Positions 21,205-31,860 of a DNA stretch of 64,000 bases are shown in pieces (position 1 is the first letter of the stretch; every line of letters starts with the position of its first letter). A model generated the notes under the pieces. That model was given only the letters and a program-made list of their open reading frames with translations. It had not been told where the DNA came from and searched no databases. The stretch covers positions 28,952,760 to 29,016,759 of the forward strand of contig NC_134529.1 of the NCBI RefSeq assembly GCF_027942865.1, given 5' to 3'. A program made the position numbers and the translations under genes. The DNA is from Odontesthes bonariensis. Its lineage: Eukaryota > Chordata > Actinopteri > Atheriniformes > Atherinopsidae.

Positions 21205-23093
21205 TTGAAGTTGTAGTAGTGGTTTTCCACCGATTTTTTTTCAGGTATTGTTTTCTGCCCCCCCAGATGAGCTAACTGCCCACCCACACATGCCATTCTG
21301 GTCACACCTCTGCAAGCAGCCACCCTGCATGTGAGGTGGATTTCTTCAGTTTGTTTTGAAAGATGTAACACAGATGCACACACGCATGCACACACACACA
21401 CACACACATATGATTTTGACCATCAACATAAAATGAGATGAGACCACGGCAGATCAGATTCTTTGAACCTTCCCAAAGTGAGGCAGTTTTAAGTTGGAAG
21501 CAAATGAGGAAGGTAGAAAGACGAGCTGAAATATGGATAGTATATCATCCCTGATGTGCTGATATAAATTACATAGAAGTATTTTGTAATGGCATATATA
21601 GTGTCAATGGCTTCGTAAAATGACAAGAGTTATCCTGTGAAATTATGGTTCTGATCATGACCCCTGTCATCAGTAAAGCTTCACTCTAATATCACTAATA
21701 GCCAGTATGGTAATTGTAGCACATTAAGGGAGGCACATTATGTCTCCCAGAGATTTTATGCCAGTGTTTTGGTTTATAGCTTTCTACACATTCTTTTCCA
21801 ACTTCAGTCATTTCCATAATTGTGTTTGACACAATTTGACTTAATGTGATGCATTAGAGAATGGCACAAACAGATACTGTGTATGTATTAAAAAGCTTAA
21901 CTGCTGGTTTTGAAATGAGCTAGTGCTTCTGTAAGCTCAGCATTCACATAAAAAAGGCGAGATCAGGTAAATAATTGATGATTCACATGCCTCTCTGGGA
22001 AAGCATAACACTGAGTGTGATCAGGAAAAGAAGGGAAAAAAATGTTCCATCAGTGCAGTAAATTGGGAGGCTGGCATGAATTGTGCAATCTGAAAATTTG
22101 AATGTTTAGTTGCACAACGTGATAGTGTATCTGCAGAAGCTGCTTGCACTCATCTGTTGGTGATCCCTGAGCAGGAAAAATCCAGCCAAGTTGTCTTATA
22201 CATGACGGCTTCAATCTGCTGTGGGATGGCTGAATAATTCAAAGTTCTTGCAGGGGACCATCTGGCAGTCAATAGTAAGCAGGCAAGACAGCAACCTTCC
22301 TCACATAGCATTTGTAAAGTTAGTGTTGGATGAACCAGCAGGATCTGAGCTGCTTACCAGCAGGCTGGAAGTGCTGCGTCAGACTAATGGCTTCTTTGAG
22401 AGGATACAGGCAATCAGAGAAGGAGCTCAAAGACTGATGCCACATAAAGTCCATTTCCACTCCACACTCAAATCACACTTTAGCTGGAATATCAAATCTG
22501 TCTCAGTTTCTATCACCCCTCTCTTTGGTCAAGAGTATATAACCTACCAATAACAAAGATGTTGTTTTGACTCTTGGCCTTTAACTGACCTAACAAAGCA
22601 TCTTTTATTGTGGAAAAATTTTGATTTTCCCACATAGAAATTTCTATATTCTATTAATAGCATTGACTATTCTTGAATACACCATTTTAGCACCCGTCAC
22701 CCTGAAATGGATTTAGCTGGTATATAAAATGGATTGATGGATGGATAATTCGAGCACCCACATCCTTGTCTTTTCTGTATCTTCTGATCTAAAACTATTC
22801 AAAGACTAGATTTCTTTTTCAAAGAAAAACTGAAAAAATATTTATGCATAGTTCTGTATTTGAATATCAACATGTATAAGTGCAGCAAAATATTTAACAC
22901 AGAATTTGTGCACACACTCCAGAAGTACACGCCTGGACTGATAACCAAAGATGAAGACTTGTAGGAGAAACATTTTTTAATTGTTCTGGCAGAATATGTC
23001 TGGCTCCCTTCAAAATCAAACATATTGCCACCCACCCTTGCTTTGACAAGACCACTCAGAACTATTTATCTGCTAAGATGTGGGTTTCATTCA
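21205..23093. other. No gene seen
   Basis: Contains a short (CA)n at 21388-21408. A 110-residue plus frame at 22221-22553 has no recognised domain and no supporting features. Confidence 0.4.
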
Positions 23094-23685
23094 TTAAAGG
23101 GACACTGTGTAATATATTAAGTCATTTACTAGCTCAAATCAACATATTCATTCATAAATTAGTCCTCATTGGTGTAAAATGATCTCTGTCAACAATCTCA
23201 CTTATCCTCCTGAGTGAAGAATAACTTGTCTGTATCTACATAGAGCGGGCAAGCTCTATGGAGGCTGCCATGTCCTTCCGGTCTATGAAAAACGACAAAG
23301 TGCCGAGAGGGACATAAAGTACTTCGAATTGCGTTTTCCCCAACACCAGGCCTGCAAGTGGAAATTACGTCATTTTGACGTCACGTTTGCACGCAGGTAT
23401 AAACAGAGCCAGTCTACGCCATTAGACATTCTCTGGTATAAACCAGCCTGAACGGCCTGCACTTTTGTTCGCAATAGAATTCCATAGTTATGCCACGCCA
23501 CAGGAGAAGGGATTCTCGTCGCCAAAAAAGCGAAAAAGTGAATCTTGACACATACCACCTGCCGTAGTTCAACAAGTTGCAACGCACATTTGAAAATGCG
23601 AGGCGCTAGAGAGCAAATTCATTCGACTTCGCAAAATAAAATTGCACCACTAGAGGGGGGAAGAAATGACACAGTGTCCCTTTAA
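23094..23685. mobile_element. TTAA-targeting MITE (TIR GGGACACTGTGT)
   Basis: Left end TTAAAGGGACACTGTGTAA; right end ACACAGTGTCCCTTTAA. The inverted termini and TTAA duplication (23094-23097, 23682-23685) mark a non-autonomous Kolobok/piggyBac-type DNA transposon of 592 bp. No coding potential. Confidence 0.88.
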
Positions 23686-24283
23686 AGCTGCAGTCTGCAA
23701 CTCTTTTTCAAGCATAATGCCTGGAACTGTCCGGGGATTCTGAAAGTAGTACATTAAATACCCCAATACAAAAAAAAATTAGTTCTCCCTATATGTCCCG
23801 CTAGGTCCCTCCAAAGCCAGCAGGTTTGTTTACAAAATTGCAGACCGGACCGGTAAAAGGTAACCAATCAGGTTTACGAGCTGGGCTCTGCTGCCTGTCA
23901 ATCACCGATTGTGCACGCGCGATACAAGGTAGGCTCGTCCCCACGCTTATTTATCTAGACTTTTGAACTTCATTACGGGCTAGTCTACTTACTGTGTCTT
24001 CCATGATCGCAAATGACAGGTGAGTTGATGAATGAGGAGTCGTGTACGCGCATCTGGCGTGCACGTAGACGTGCACGTGTTCTCATGTGTTTTGATGGGG
24101 CGGGACAGGAAGTTGAATAACTTTTTATTTTTCGGTTAAAAAATAAGCATTTCTTGCATTTTGCGACTACGGAGGTCACCGTTTTCAACTTCAAGTGTTC
24201 TGATAGATCATGTAAACTCTTAAAATGCCAAAAATTAGGACTTTACGTATGACAACAACAAATCCTGCAGACTGCAGCTTTAA
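23682..24283 (-). mobile_element. TTAA-targeting MITE (TIR AGCTGCAGTCTGCA), copy 1
   Basis: Left TTAAAGCTGCAGTCTGCA; right TGCAGACTGCAGCTTTAA. It shares the left TTAA with the preceding MITE. A second copy in opposite orientation lies at 31861-32461. The small frames inside both copies are shadows of the repeat. Confidence 0.9.
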
Positions 24284-24948
24284 GACTACAGAAGAGCACC
24301 TTAAGGGGATGTCGCTCAGTGTTACTTGACATGTTTTAAGATACAAGTTTCAATATTCATGGTTTAATTGAGTTATTATCACACAGCACAAAATTGCATA
24401 ACAAAATTAGCAAGCATTTATTCATTGTTATATACAAAATGATGTGACATATAAGACAAAAGATGTTTCTGTAATAAAATGTGCTGGTGATATGGCCATG
24501 GCTGTTCGCCTGCAGGATATCAACAACCCCTCTCACTGTCAGTATGTCGAACACCTTCTCACTTAGTTTGACAGCAGCTTTCTTGATCTCAGTGTTGATC
24601 AAGATCAAAGAGCTGTGTCTGAGAGGAAGGATGGAAGCAGGTTGAAAAGGACCTGTGCTCATACCAACAATTATGAATGATAAGTTTTTAAAAACCTGCA
24701 AACAATCGAGGACAATAGGGTTATCTTTCAATCTCGCACACTCCAAAATTCTTGTTGAGAAAACTACTGCACCGCATTTCACCACAGCTTCACCTAACAT
24801 TTAACGGACTCTTGATCTTACATTATTAAAGTTGTTTTAAATGTGTCATTTGCTGTGCTAAAAGTCTTGTTTGTTCAGCCAATACACATTGACCTATGAA
24901 TCATTTAAGTACAAATGGCACCAAACTGGGTATCTTTAAACTCAATGG
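24284..24948. other. No recognised gene
   Basis: A 147-residue minus frame (24800-24357) is open but has no domain I recognise and lacks supporting signals. It may be chance or an old element. Confidence 0.3.
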
Positions 24949-25219
24949 GCCTCATGCAAGAACATTTTCGTATTTTTATTCTAAATGTCTCTCACTCTTT
25001 TCGTACAAAGGTCTCGTACGAACACGCCACGTCAGATTCAACAAACGCTCTAATTTTGGAAAAAGTGTGTAAACAACCTGTGTAAATGATGAATGCCACC
25101 CGTGCGTATTTAAGTGCACGTGCACGAGGATAGTAGATTTACATACTCCACGCCCAAAATGATACCATATAAGGCTGTGCTTCCTCTCTCCTGTGCCAGG
25201 AAGTGTTGAGTGTTGAGTC

Positions 25220-25540
25220 ATGAGAATGGCATCAAGGCGCAAAAAGAACAACTTTAGGGGCTCTGAGACTGAAGTTCTGCTTTCAGAGATCCAAAAAGGA
25301 AAATCTGTCATTTTCAGCAGTGTCAGCAGTGGAATTACGGGACCTGCTAAAGCCAAGAAATGGGAAGCAATTAGGAGTGCTGTTAATACCATGTCATCTG
25401 TGGTTCGTAATGTCACCGAAATAAAAAAAAAGAAATGGTTTGATATGAAAATGGCTTACAAAAAAAAAAAACGTCTCGCCCTGGCCAGGCGCTTGAGGAC
25501 TGCAACTAAAGCCGTGCAATCAGTTGTTGCCTCATCATGA
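25220..25540 (+). pseudogene. Harbinger Myb/SANT-like DNA-binding protein, fragment
   Basis: 106 residues. TEVLLSEIQKGKSVIF, AKKWEAIRSAVNTMSSVVRN and VTEIKKKKWFDMKMAYKKKK match the Myb/SANT-like trihelix domain (Myb_DNA-bind_5) of the second Harbinger protein, which binds terminal repeats and brings in the transposase. The C-terminal half of the usual protein is absent. Starts at ATG 25220 or in-frame ATG 25226. Confidence 0.72.
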
Positions 25541-25614
25541 TGGCACATTGATGGGGTGGTCCATGAGGGGGGTCTTCTGGCACCACACCTTCTGGTCTGC
25601 CTGGGCTGGTTCAG

Positions 25615-25840
25615 GTTGTAGGAGACCCTCGTTCATGGCAATATTGTGCAAATCTGGCATGTCTTCTCTGGGCTATAGAGCAGTTTGCCCCCCGCTGTAT
25701 GGAGACACACCCACCTGGCCTTCAGCTCCGTGCGCTCCACAACAGCACGGGTGCTTTGATGCATATATGTGTGGAGTCTATTGCTCCGATTATGTTTGGC
25801 AGTCCAGCCAAAGCATGAAAGTCCCTCTTAATATGTACTT
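25615..25840 (-). pseudogene. Harbinger transposase fragments
   Basis: On the minus strand, AGLPNIIGAIDSTHICIKAP (motif around the first catalytic Asp) is followed within a few codons by AVVERT and LKARWVCLHTAGGKLLYSPE (region of the last catalytic Glu). Most of the domain between them has been deleted. The frame changes at least once. Confidence 0.65.
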
Positions 25841-25916
25841 GTTGTGTGTGTATATGTATCTATATATATATATAGATATATATAAATGTAAATTTTTGGA
25901 TTAGCAGTTTTGGGAA

Positions 25917-26145
25917 TCAAATCAAATCAAATTTATTTATATAGCACATTTCATGTACAAACAATTCAAAGTGCTTTACATAAAATAAAAGCATTGCAGC
26001 AGGGAGTGGAAGAAGCATTTAAATACACAAAATAATATAAAGAGAAACAAATAAAATAATTTAAATGAATTTAAAAACAAGCAACAGTCTAGATAAGTTA
26101 AAAGATATTTAATGCATAGACACATGAGAAAAGAAATGTTTTTAA
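25917..26145 (-). mobile_element. L2-like LINE 3' tail inserted in tRNA-Cys repeat unit
   Basis: AAATCAAATTTATTTATATA then GCACATTT and CAAAGTGCTTTACA is the standard L2-type 3' end in reverse. It interrupts TTTTGGGAA ... GTTAACAATAGCAG, which is continuous in the second unit at 29970-30000. This shows that it inserted after the unit duplicated. Confidence 0.75.
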
Positions 26146-26315
26146 CAATAGCAGTTTCAAAGATCAGTTAATTGTTACCTCTCATCACTACAACTTGGCA
26201 TGCAAGAGAACCAACTCCAGAACTCCAGAACCAAAGCCCATCTGACACAATATTGTAAATGAGATTTTAATTTTTGCTGTATATCACATGTTAAACCTGC
26301 AATCCTTGGAAGAGC

Positions 26316-26363
26316 AGGGGGCACCCAGATTTGAACTGAGGACCTCTTGATCTGCAGTCAAAT
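26316..26363 (-). pseudogene. tRNA-Cys(GCA), 3' part, split by LINE
   Basis: The 3' half, from the anticodon stem onward, reads in reverse from AGGGGGCACCCAGATTTGAA to CAGTCAAAT. The 5' part of the same gene lies at 29371-29399. CAAAT (26359-26363 and 29371-29375) is present on both sides of the LINE as a target duplication. Confidence 0.85.
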
Positions 26364-29300
26364 TCAATTCAATTCAAATTCAAAAATATTTTATTTATCC
26401 CAGAGGGAAATTAAATGTTGATGTAGCTCAATTAAATCAAGGAGTTATTATAGATGCTGATGGCTGTGGGCAGGAATGATTTCCTGTAGCGGTCCGTTTT
26501 GCATCCAAACTGAAGAAGCCTTTGACTGAAGAGACTCTGTTTTCCGATAACAGTCTCATGGAGAGGATGTTCAGGGTTGTCCATAATTCTCTTGATTTTA
26601 TGCAAAATCCTTCTTTGCATTATTGTCTCCAGAGGTTCCACAGTCGTCCCCAGAACAGAACCAGCCTTCCTTATCAGGTTGTTGAGTCTTTTTAGGTCCC
26701 TGGTTCTGATGCTGCTGCCCCAACAGATGACGCAAGAGGAAATGACGCTCTCAACAACAGACTTGTAGAATATCTGCAACATCTTGTTGCAAACCTTGAA
26801 GGACCTTAGCTTCCTCAAGAAGTACAGTCTGCTCTGTCCTTTCTTGTAGATGGTTTCACTGTTGTGTCTCCAGTCCAGTCTGTTGTCCACATGAACACCA
26901 AGGTATTTATATTCCTCAACCACCTCCACTTCTTCTCCCATGATGGAAACAGGGTTTGATCTGACCCTGTTTCTCCTGAAATCTACAATCATCTCCTTTG
27001 TTTTGTTAACATTCAAGATGAGATGATTGTTCCCACATCATGCCACAAAGCGGTCCACCAGCTCTCTGTACTCAGCTTCTTGTCCATCTCTGATACACCC
27101 GACAACTGCAGAGTCATCTGAATATTTCTGTAGATGACAGGAGTCTGACTTGTACTGGAAGTCTGAAGTGTACAGAGTGAAAAGGAACGGTGAGAGTACA
27201 GTCCCCTGTGGTGCTCCTGTGCTGCTGATCACCTGGTTAGACACACAATTCTTCAGTCTGACAAACTGTGGTCTGTTTGTCAGGTAGTCATTAATCCAGG
27301 TGATTGTTGAGGCCTCCACCTGAGTCTTCTGGAGTTTCAGACGAAGCAGATCAGGCTGGATTGTGTTAAATGCACTGGAGAAATCAAAGAACATGATCCT
27401 CACAGTGCTGCCTGCTTTGTCCAGATTACAGTGGGTTTGTTGAAGCAGGTGTATGATAGCGTCTTCAACTCCAACTCCATGGCGATAAGCAAACTGCAGG
27501 GGGTCCTGATATGTGCTGGTTTGCTTACACAGGTGGGTCAACAGGAGTCTCTCCAGGACCTTCATGATGTGGGATGTCAGGGCAACAGGTCTGTAGTCAT
27601 TGATGACTGAAGGATGAGTTTTCTTTGGTACCGGAACCAGACAGGATGTCTTCCACAACAGTGGTACCTTCTCTTGGGTCAAGCTAAGGTTGAAAAGGTG
27701 TTGCAGAATCCCACAGAGCTGCTCTGCACAGGCCTTCAGGACTCGGGGGCTGACACCATCTGGACCTGCAGCCTTGTTCCGGTTCAGTCTCTCCAACTGC
27801 CTCTTCACCTGACTTCTAGAAACAGAAAAGTGGGAGGGGGAGGCAAAGGGGACAGCAGCATCTCCTGATTTGGTTGAAGACAAACTAGTGGAAGCAGAAG
27901 AATCCATGACTGAGGTGGAGGTGGAGTTGTTACAGGAAAGCTGTGGGTCAGAGGAGGGTGGGATGTCTCTTTGGCTGGGAACAGGAGGGGAGGATGGTGA
28001 GCTTGTTCCTGAACTGAACCTGTTGAAGAATGTGTTCAGCTCATTTGCTCTGTCCAGACTTCCATCCATCCGATCCTCCCTCTGCTTGAGGCCTGTGATC
28101 TTCTTCATTCCTGAACACACATCTCTGATATTGTTCCTCTGCAGTTTACTCTCAAGCTTCTTTCTATACACCTCCTTGCTCTCTCTGATCTTGACTTTGA
28201 GCTGCTTCTGTATACTCCTCAGTAACTCCCTGTCTCGCTCCCTAAAGGCTCTTTTTTTCTTGTTCAATAGTTCCTTTAGCTCACTGGTGATCCAGGGTTT
28301 GTTATTAGGGAAGCATCTCACTGTTCTGGTGGGGATGGTGTTGTCCACACAGAAGTTTATATAGTCAGTCACACACTCAGTCATGGCATTAATGTCCTTT
28401 CCATGTGGCTTACAAAGAGAAATCCAATTGGTTGCATCAAAACAACCCTGTAAGGCTTCTTCAGCTTCATGTGACCACTTTCTAACAGTCCTTTTTGTGA
28501 CAGGTAGTCTCTGGACAAGGGGTTTATATGCTGAACAGAGAAAAACAAGGTTGTGATCTGATTTACCCAGGGGAGGTCTTGATTTGGAAATGTATGAATC
28601 CTTGACATTTGTGTAAAACAAATCCAATGTCTTGTTTTCTCTGGTAGAGCAGCTGACAAACTGTTGAAAAGTTGGCAGTGTAGCAGAGAGTGAGGCATGA
28701 TTAAAATCACCAGATATTGCCACAAAAGAATTGGGGTGTTGTGTCTGTATCTGAGCAACAACGGAACTGATGACATCACATGCAGTGTCGGCAACAGCTG
28801 AGGGTGGAATGTAAACAGCCACCAAAACAACACTGGTGAACTCTCTTGGCAAATAATATGGACGAAAACCTACTGCCAATAGTTCAATGTCAGGACTGCA
28901 GAGACGACTCTTCACAGTAACACGTCCTGGGTGACACCATCTGTTGTTGACAAGCACTGCCAATCCACCCCCTTTCCTTTTCCTGCTACTCTTTAAATCT
29001 CGATCTGCTCGTACAGTCAGGAAGCCCGGCAGAGAGACGCTGGAGTCGGGGATATGATCCTGCAGCCATGTCTCAGTAAAACACATAATGCTACATTCCC
29101 GATATTCTTGCTGAGTCCTTGTCAAGGCTAGAAGTTCATCCAACTTGTTAGCTAACGATCTTACATTGCCCATGATGACGGATGGCAGAGATGGTTTGAA
29201 CTTCTTCTTTCTTTCTCTCCTCTTTGCTCCTGCTCTGCATCCACGACGCCTCCTTTTCAATTCCAGTGGGATTTCTGGCTTCAGTTGTCGAATTATTTCT

Positions 29301-29370
29301 GCTTTTCCAGTGTTAATCAGCTGCTCCCTGTTGTAAACCACCTTGTTGCTATGGTTATGCATCATAACAA
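26364..29370 (-). mobile_element. Almost complete APE-type LINE (CR1/Rex1-like) inserted in a tRNA-Cys gene
   Basis: 3.0 kb non-LTR retrotransposon. The 3' end is AT-rich with AATTGAATT-type repeats, like the LINE tail at 11.1 kb. The 5' end falls directly before the ORF start, so the 5' leader is lost or very short. Flanked by 5-bp CAAAT. Confidence 0.85.
26432..29365 (-). pseudogene. LINE ORF2: APE endonuclease and reverse transcriptase, one in-frame stop
   Basis: One frame of about 970 codons on the minus strand, broken only by TGA at 27038-27040. The N-terminal APE endonuclease has NVRSLANKLDEL, CFTETWLQD, AISGDFNHASL and KSDHNLVF. The reverse transcriptase follows with NDYRPVALTSHIMKVLER, MFFDFSSAFNTIQPDLL (motif A), STGAPQGTVLSPFLFTLY and YSDDSAVVGC (motif C; Ser in place of the usual Ala). 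The C-terminal part beyond the stop has GVHVDNRLDW, KKGQSRLYFLRKL and RYRKSFLPTAISIYNN. This enzyme nicks DNA and primes cDNA synthesis on the target. Very little decay suggests a recent copy. Confidence 0.9.
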
Positions 29371-29399
29371 CAAATGCTCTACCACTGAGCTATACCCCC
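29371..29399 (-). pseudogene. tRNA-Cys(GCA), 5' part, split by LINE
   Basis: Reverse reads GGGGGTATAGCTCAGTGGTA then GAGCATTTG, the acceptor stem and D-arm. Its partner is at 26316-26363. The break falls in the 5' strand of the anticodon stem. Confidence 0.85.
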
Positions 29400-29521
29400 G
29401 TATGAAGTCTCTGTCAAGTAGTTTTTAGTAAAAGTTTCAATTCCATATGGCAGAAGCATTGACCCTCAGTTTCCCATGTCAACAAAAAAGATGTCATTGA
29501 TAGAATATGAGAACTTGTCGG

Positions 29522-29593
29522 GGGGGTATAGCTCAGTGGTAGAGCATTTGACTGCAGATCAAGAGGTCCTCAGTTCAATTCTGGGTGCCCCCT
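29522..29593 (+). tRNA. tRNA-Cys(GCA)
   Basis: 72 nt. The acceptor stem GGGGGTA pairs with TGCCCCC (one U-G); D-arm GCTC/GAGC, anticodon loop CTGCAGA (GCA), T-loop TTCAATT and discriminator U, as expected for tRNA-Cys. The T-stem CTCAG/CTGGG has one wobble pair, and the B-box AGTTCAATTCT departs from consensus. No T-run terminator lies directly after it. It is likely a real or recently decayed gene. The divergent partner starts 122 bp to the left. Confidence 0.85.
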
Positions 29594-30151
29594 GTAATTA
29601 TGACAATATCAGGTTGGTTATCTTCTCAATACTTGAAGGAATTGAGAAAACTTTCTGAGGACTGAAGAAAAGACAAATATATTGTTTAAAGCAAACATAT
29701 TAAACAGGCTGTGGGTTTATGTTGGTAGTACTAAAGTTGAGAAGTGATCAACTTAATCATTGTGTCTCAGGGCACACTGGACAGGATATTACACCATGGA
29801 CTAGCATGCAACTTCACTTCACATCCATTAAAATATTGCAAAGCAACCTTTATCTGTGGACATAGCAGTGTTAGTTGCCCTATTTGGCCAGGAATTCTCT
29901 TTTCTGATAATGTGAATTTCAAGAATGAGTAATATGCACTGAGAACTTATATATATATATGTACATTTTTGGATTAGCAGTTTTGGGAAGTTAACAATAG
30001 CAGTTTCAAAGATGAGTTAATTGTTACCTCTCATCACTACAACTTGGCATGCAAGAGAACCAAATCCAAAAGCCCATCTGACATAAGATTGTAAAGAAGA
30101 TTTAAATTTTTGCTGTATATCACATATTAAACCTGTAATCCTTGGAAGAGC

Positions 30152-30223
30152 AGGGGGCACCCAGATTTGAACTGAGAACCTCTTGATCTGCAGTCAAATG
30201 CTCTACCACTGAGCTATACCCCC
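30152..30223 (-). tRNA. tRNA-Cys(GCA)
   Basis: 72 nt on the minus strand, intact. Differs from the plus copies at two bases (T-loop TTCAAAT; TTC before the T-arm where the others have TCC). Same acceptor stem, anticodon and discriminator. It lies 122 bp from the plus copy at 30346, head to head. Confidence 0.86.
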
Positions 30224-30345
30224 CGTATGAAGTCTCTGTCAAGTAGTTTTTAGTAAAAGTTTCAATTCCATATGGCAGAAGCATTGACCCTCAGTTTCCC
30301 ATGTCAACAGAAAAGACGTCCGTGACACAATATGTGTAATTGTTG

Positions 30346-30417
30346 GGGGGTATAGCTCAGTGGTAGAGCATTTGACTGCAGATCAAGAGGTCCTCAGTTC
30401 AATTCTGGGTGCCCCCT
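30346..30417 (+). tRNA. tRNA-Cys(GCA)
   Basis: 72 nt, identical to the copy at 29522-29593, with conserved 5' flank (CTCTGTCAAGTAGTTTTTAG). Intact fold, but the same weak B-box. Confidence 0.85.
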
Positions 30418-30511
30418 GCAATAATGACAATATCAGAAGCATTGACCATCGGTTTCCGATTTTAACAAAAAAGATGTCTTTGATAGAATATAAGTAATTA
30501 TTGGGGGGTAT

Positions 30512-30912
30512 CCTACGGTAGCCGACACGTGCAAACGCCGAAACAAATCCAACAATAAAATGCTGCAAGAGGAAAATGCGGCAATCACAAAAACGACCGG
30601 AGCACACGCGCTGCAAACCCCAAAACACATGCAAGAGAGAAACACTGCAAACCCCAAAACACATGCAAGAGAGAAACGCTGCAAACCCCAAAACACATGC
30701 AAGAGAGAAACTCTGCAAACTTCAAAACACAACGGAAGTTCGCCAGGCCACTAGGGGGTCTCGACCTGTGGGATAGGGGATCGACTATGGGAGATCTACC
30801 ATATTAATGAAAGAGAAGAAAGTCAAAAGGTACGTTGACATTTATGTCTTTTTTAAACACTTGGCCGTAATCTTTTACCTTATTATAGCGACATAACTCC
30901 GCTGCTCTTCTA
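30512..30912 (+). mobile_element. DNA transposon end, family CCTACGGTGGCCGACACG, copy A
   Basis: Starts CCTACGGTAGCCGACACGTG, contains tandem CCCCAAAACACATGCAAGAG units (30630-30710; three copies of a ~38-bp motif), and matches copy B at 57440-57776 over most of its length. It interrupts a tRNA-Cys copy. The other end was not found, so it may continue into the transposase-like exons at 31.2 kb. Confidence 0.65.
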
Positions 30913-31211
30913 TAAGAAGACTGGGCAACTCTTCTCAATATTCCCATTCCACACAAAATGCAGTTCTTCACAGCATTCAGAAGACCTACCTTCTACCTGC
31001 CATACAGTCTGCCTACCAAGAAAAACGTGACCAAATCATATCTCGGCTCGTTACAGACTCATGGTCTGAAAAGAGGCATGAACTCTGTGGTGATGCAAGG
31101 TGAGATAGTCCAGGTAAATGTTAAATTGTTACCATTTTTGGTAAATCATTCCATACACCATCATAAACCTAACCCCTGAGAAACTTAACTGATCTGTGTT
31201 TTTCTTCTAAG

Positions 31212-31560
31212 TTTATAGTGCAAAGTACTCAACATACTCTTTCCAAAATGACGCCACCAAGGAAATTGTCCACTTTGAATTGGTTCAGGTAATTTTTCTA
31301 TGGAAACTAAAATGAACTCTGTGATAGAAGACTGCTTTCAACAGGAGAAAAAACACCTGTGAATGTACAACTTTTGAATATCCATTATGCTCTTGGTGTC
31401 AGAAACAACGAGCTGTGTCGCAATGGAAGCGTTGGGATTCCAGAGGGACCTGAACGAGTTGCTGGATTGTGGGGTAGATGTGGCCATGATGACCACAGAC
31501 CGATCACCTTCCATCCGGACAATATTGAGAAAAGAATATCTATTCTCTGTTGTCCTTGTA
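31212..31560 (+). pseudogene. Exon fragments of a transposase-like protein
   Basis: 31212-31288 lies between TTTTCTTCTAAG and GTAATT and encodes YSAKYSTYSFQNDATKEIVH then FELVQ. After about 55 bp a second piece (about 31393-31545) encodes AMEALGFQRDLNELLDCGVD then VAMMTTDRSPSIR. These are successive blocks of a large family of vertebrate and invertebrate transposase-derived proteins with a TDRH..I motif. Here His is replaced by Ser. Degenerate. Confidence 0.5.
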
Positions 31561-31860
31561 TATTGCTTGCCAAAAATAAGCGCTTGCTGCACAGTATTGA
31601 CTTGTCTGAGACTGTTCCTGTTTGCACCTGTACCATTGCTACAATGTTGTGTTTTCTCACCAGTGCAGAGTTCATTCTCCTAGAACTAACACCAGAACCT
31701 CAACAAGTTACTCTAAAGTGCCCTAACACTAGAAATTTGAATCTTGTGAATTTCACTGTTTATGTTTTTATAAAAATTTGAAGAAACTGGACAGGTTGAA
31801 AACAAAAGTGTCAGGCCTAAATAATATCTCCAACAGATGAACAGTATCTGAGTTATGTCC

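Larger units (their letters stand above)
24949..25905 (+). mobile_element. PIF/Harbinger element remnant
   Basis: Left end GGGCCTCATGCAAGAACATT is a typical fish Harbinger terminus. Inside are a Myb-like gene on plus and a transposase fragment on minus, the normal two-gene layout. The right end is not clear. Confidence 0.65.
29940..30511. repeat. Second tRNA-Cys unit and start of a third
   Basis: 29940-30417 repeats the unit seen at about 25860-29593, apart from the L2 and LINE insertions. From 30421 a third partial unit (GAAGCATTGACCATCGGTTT onward) runs to 30511, where it is cut after GGGGGTAT, the first 8 bases of a tRNA. Confidence 0.85.

Noticed and set aside
22221-22553. 110-residue frame as a host gene exon
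   Set aside because: No recognised domain, no splice-site support, no repeat in the window.
23985-24194. Repeated 69-residue frame, also at 31950-32159
   Set aside because: Both are the same MITE sequence; the frame is not a conserved protein.
27038-27040. TGA as a selenocysteine codon in the LINE
   Set aside because: No reason for a selenoprotein here and no downstream stem-loop seen; a simple nonsense change is enough.
27614-28364. Plus-strand frames inside the LINE
   Set aside because: Antisense shadows of the LINE ORF on the minus strand.
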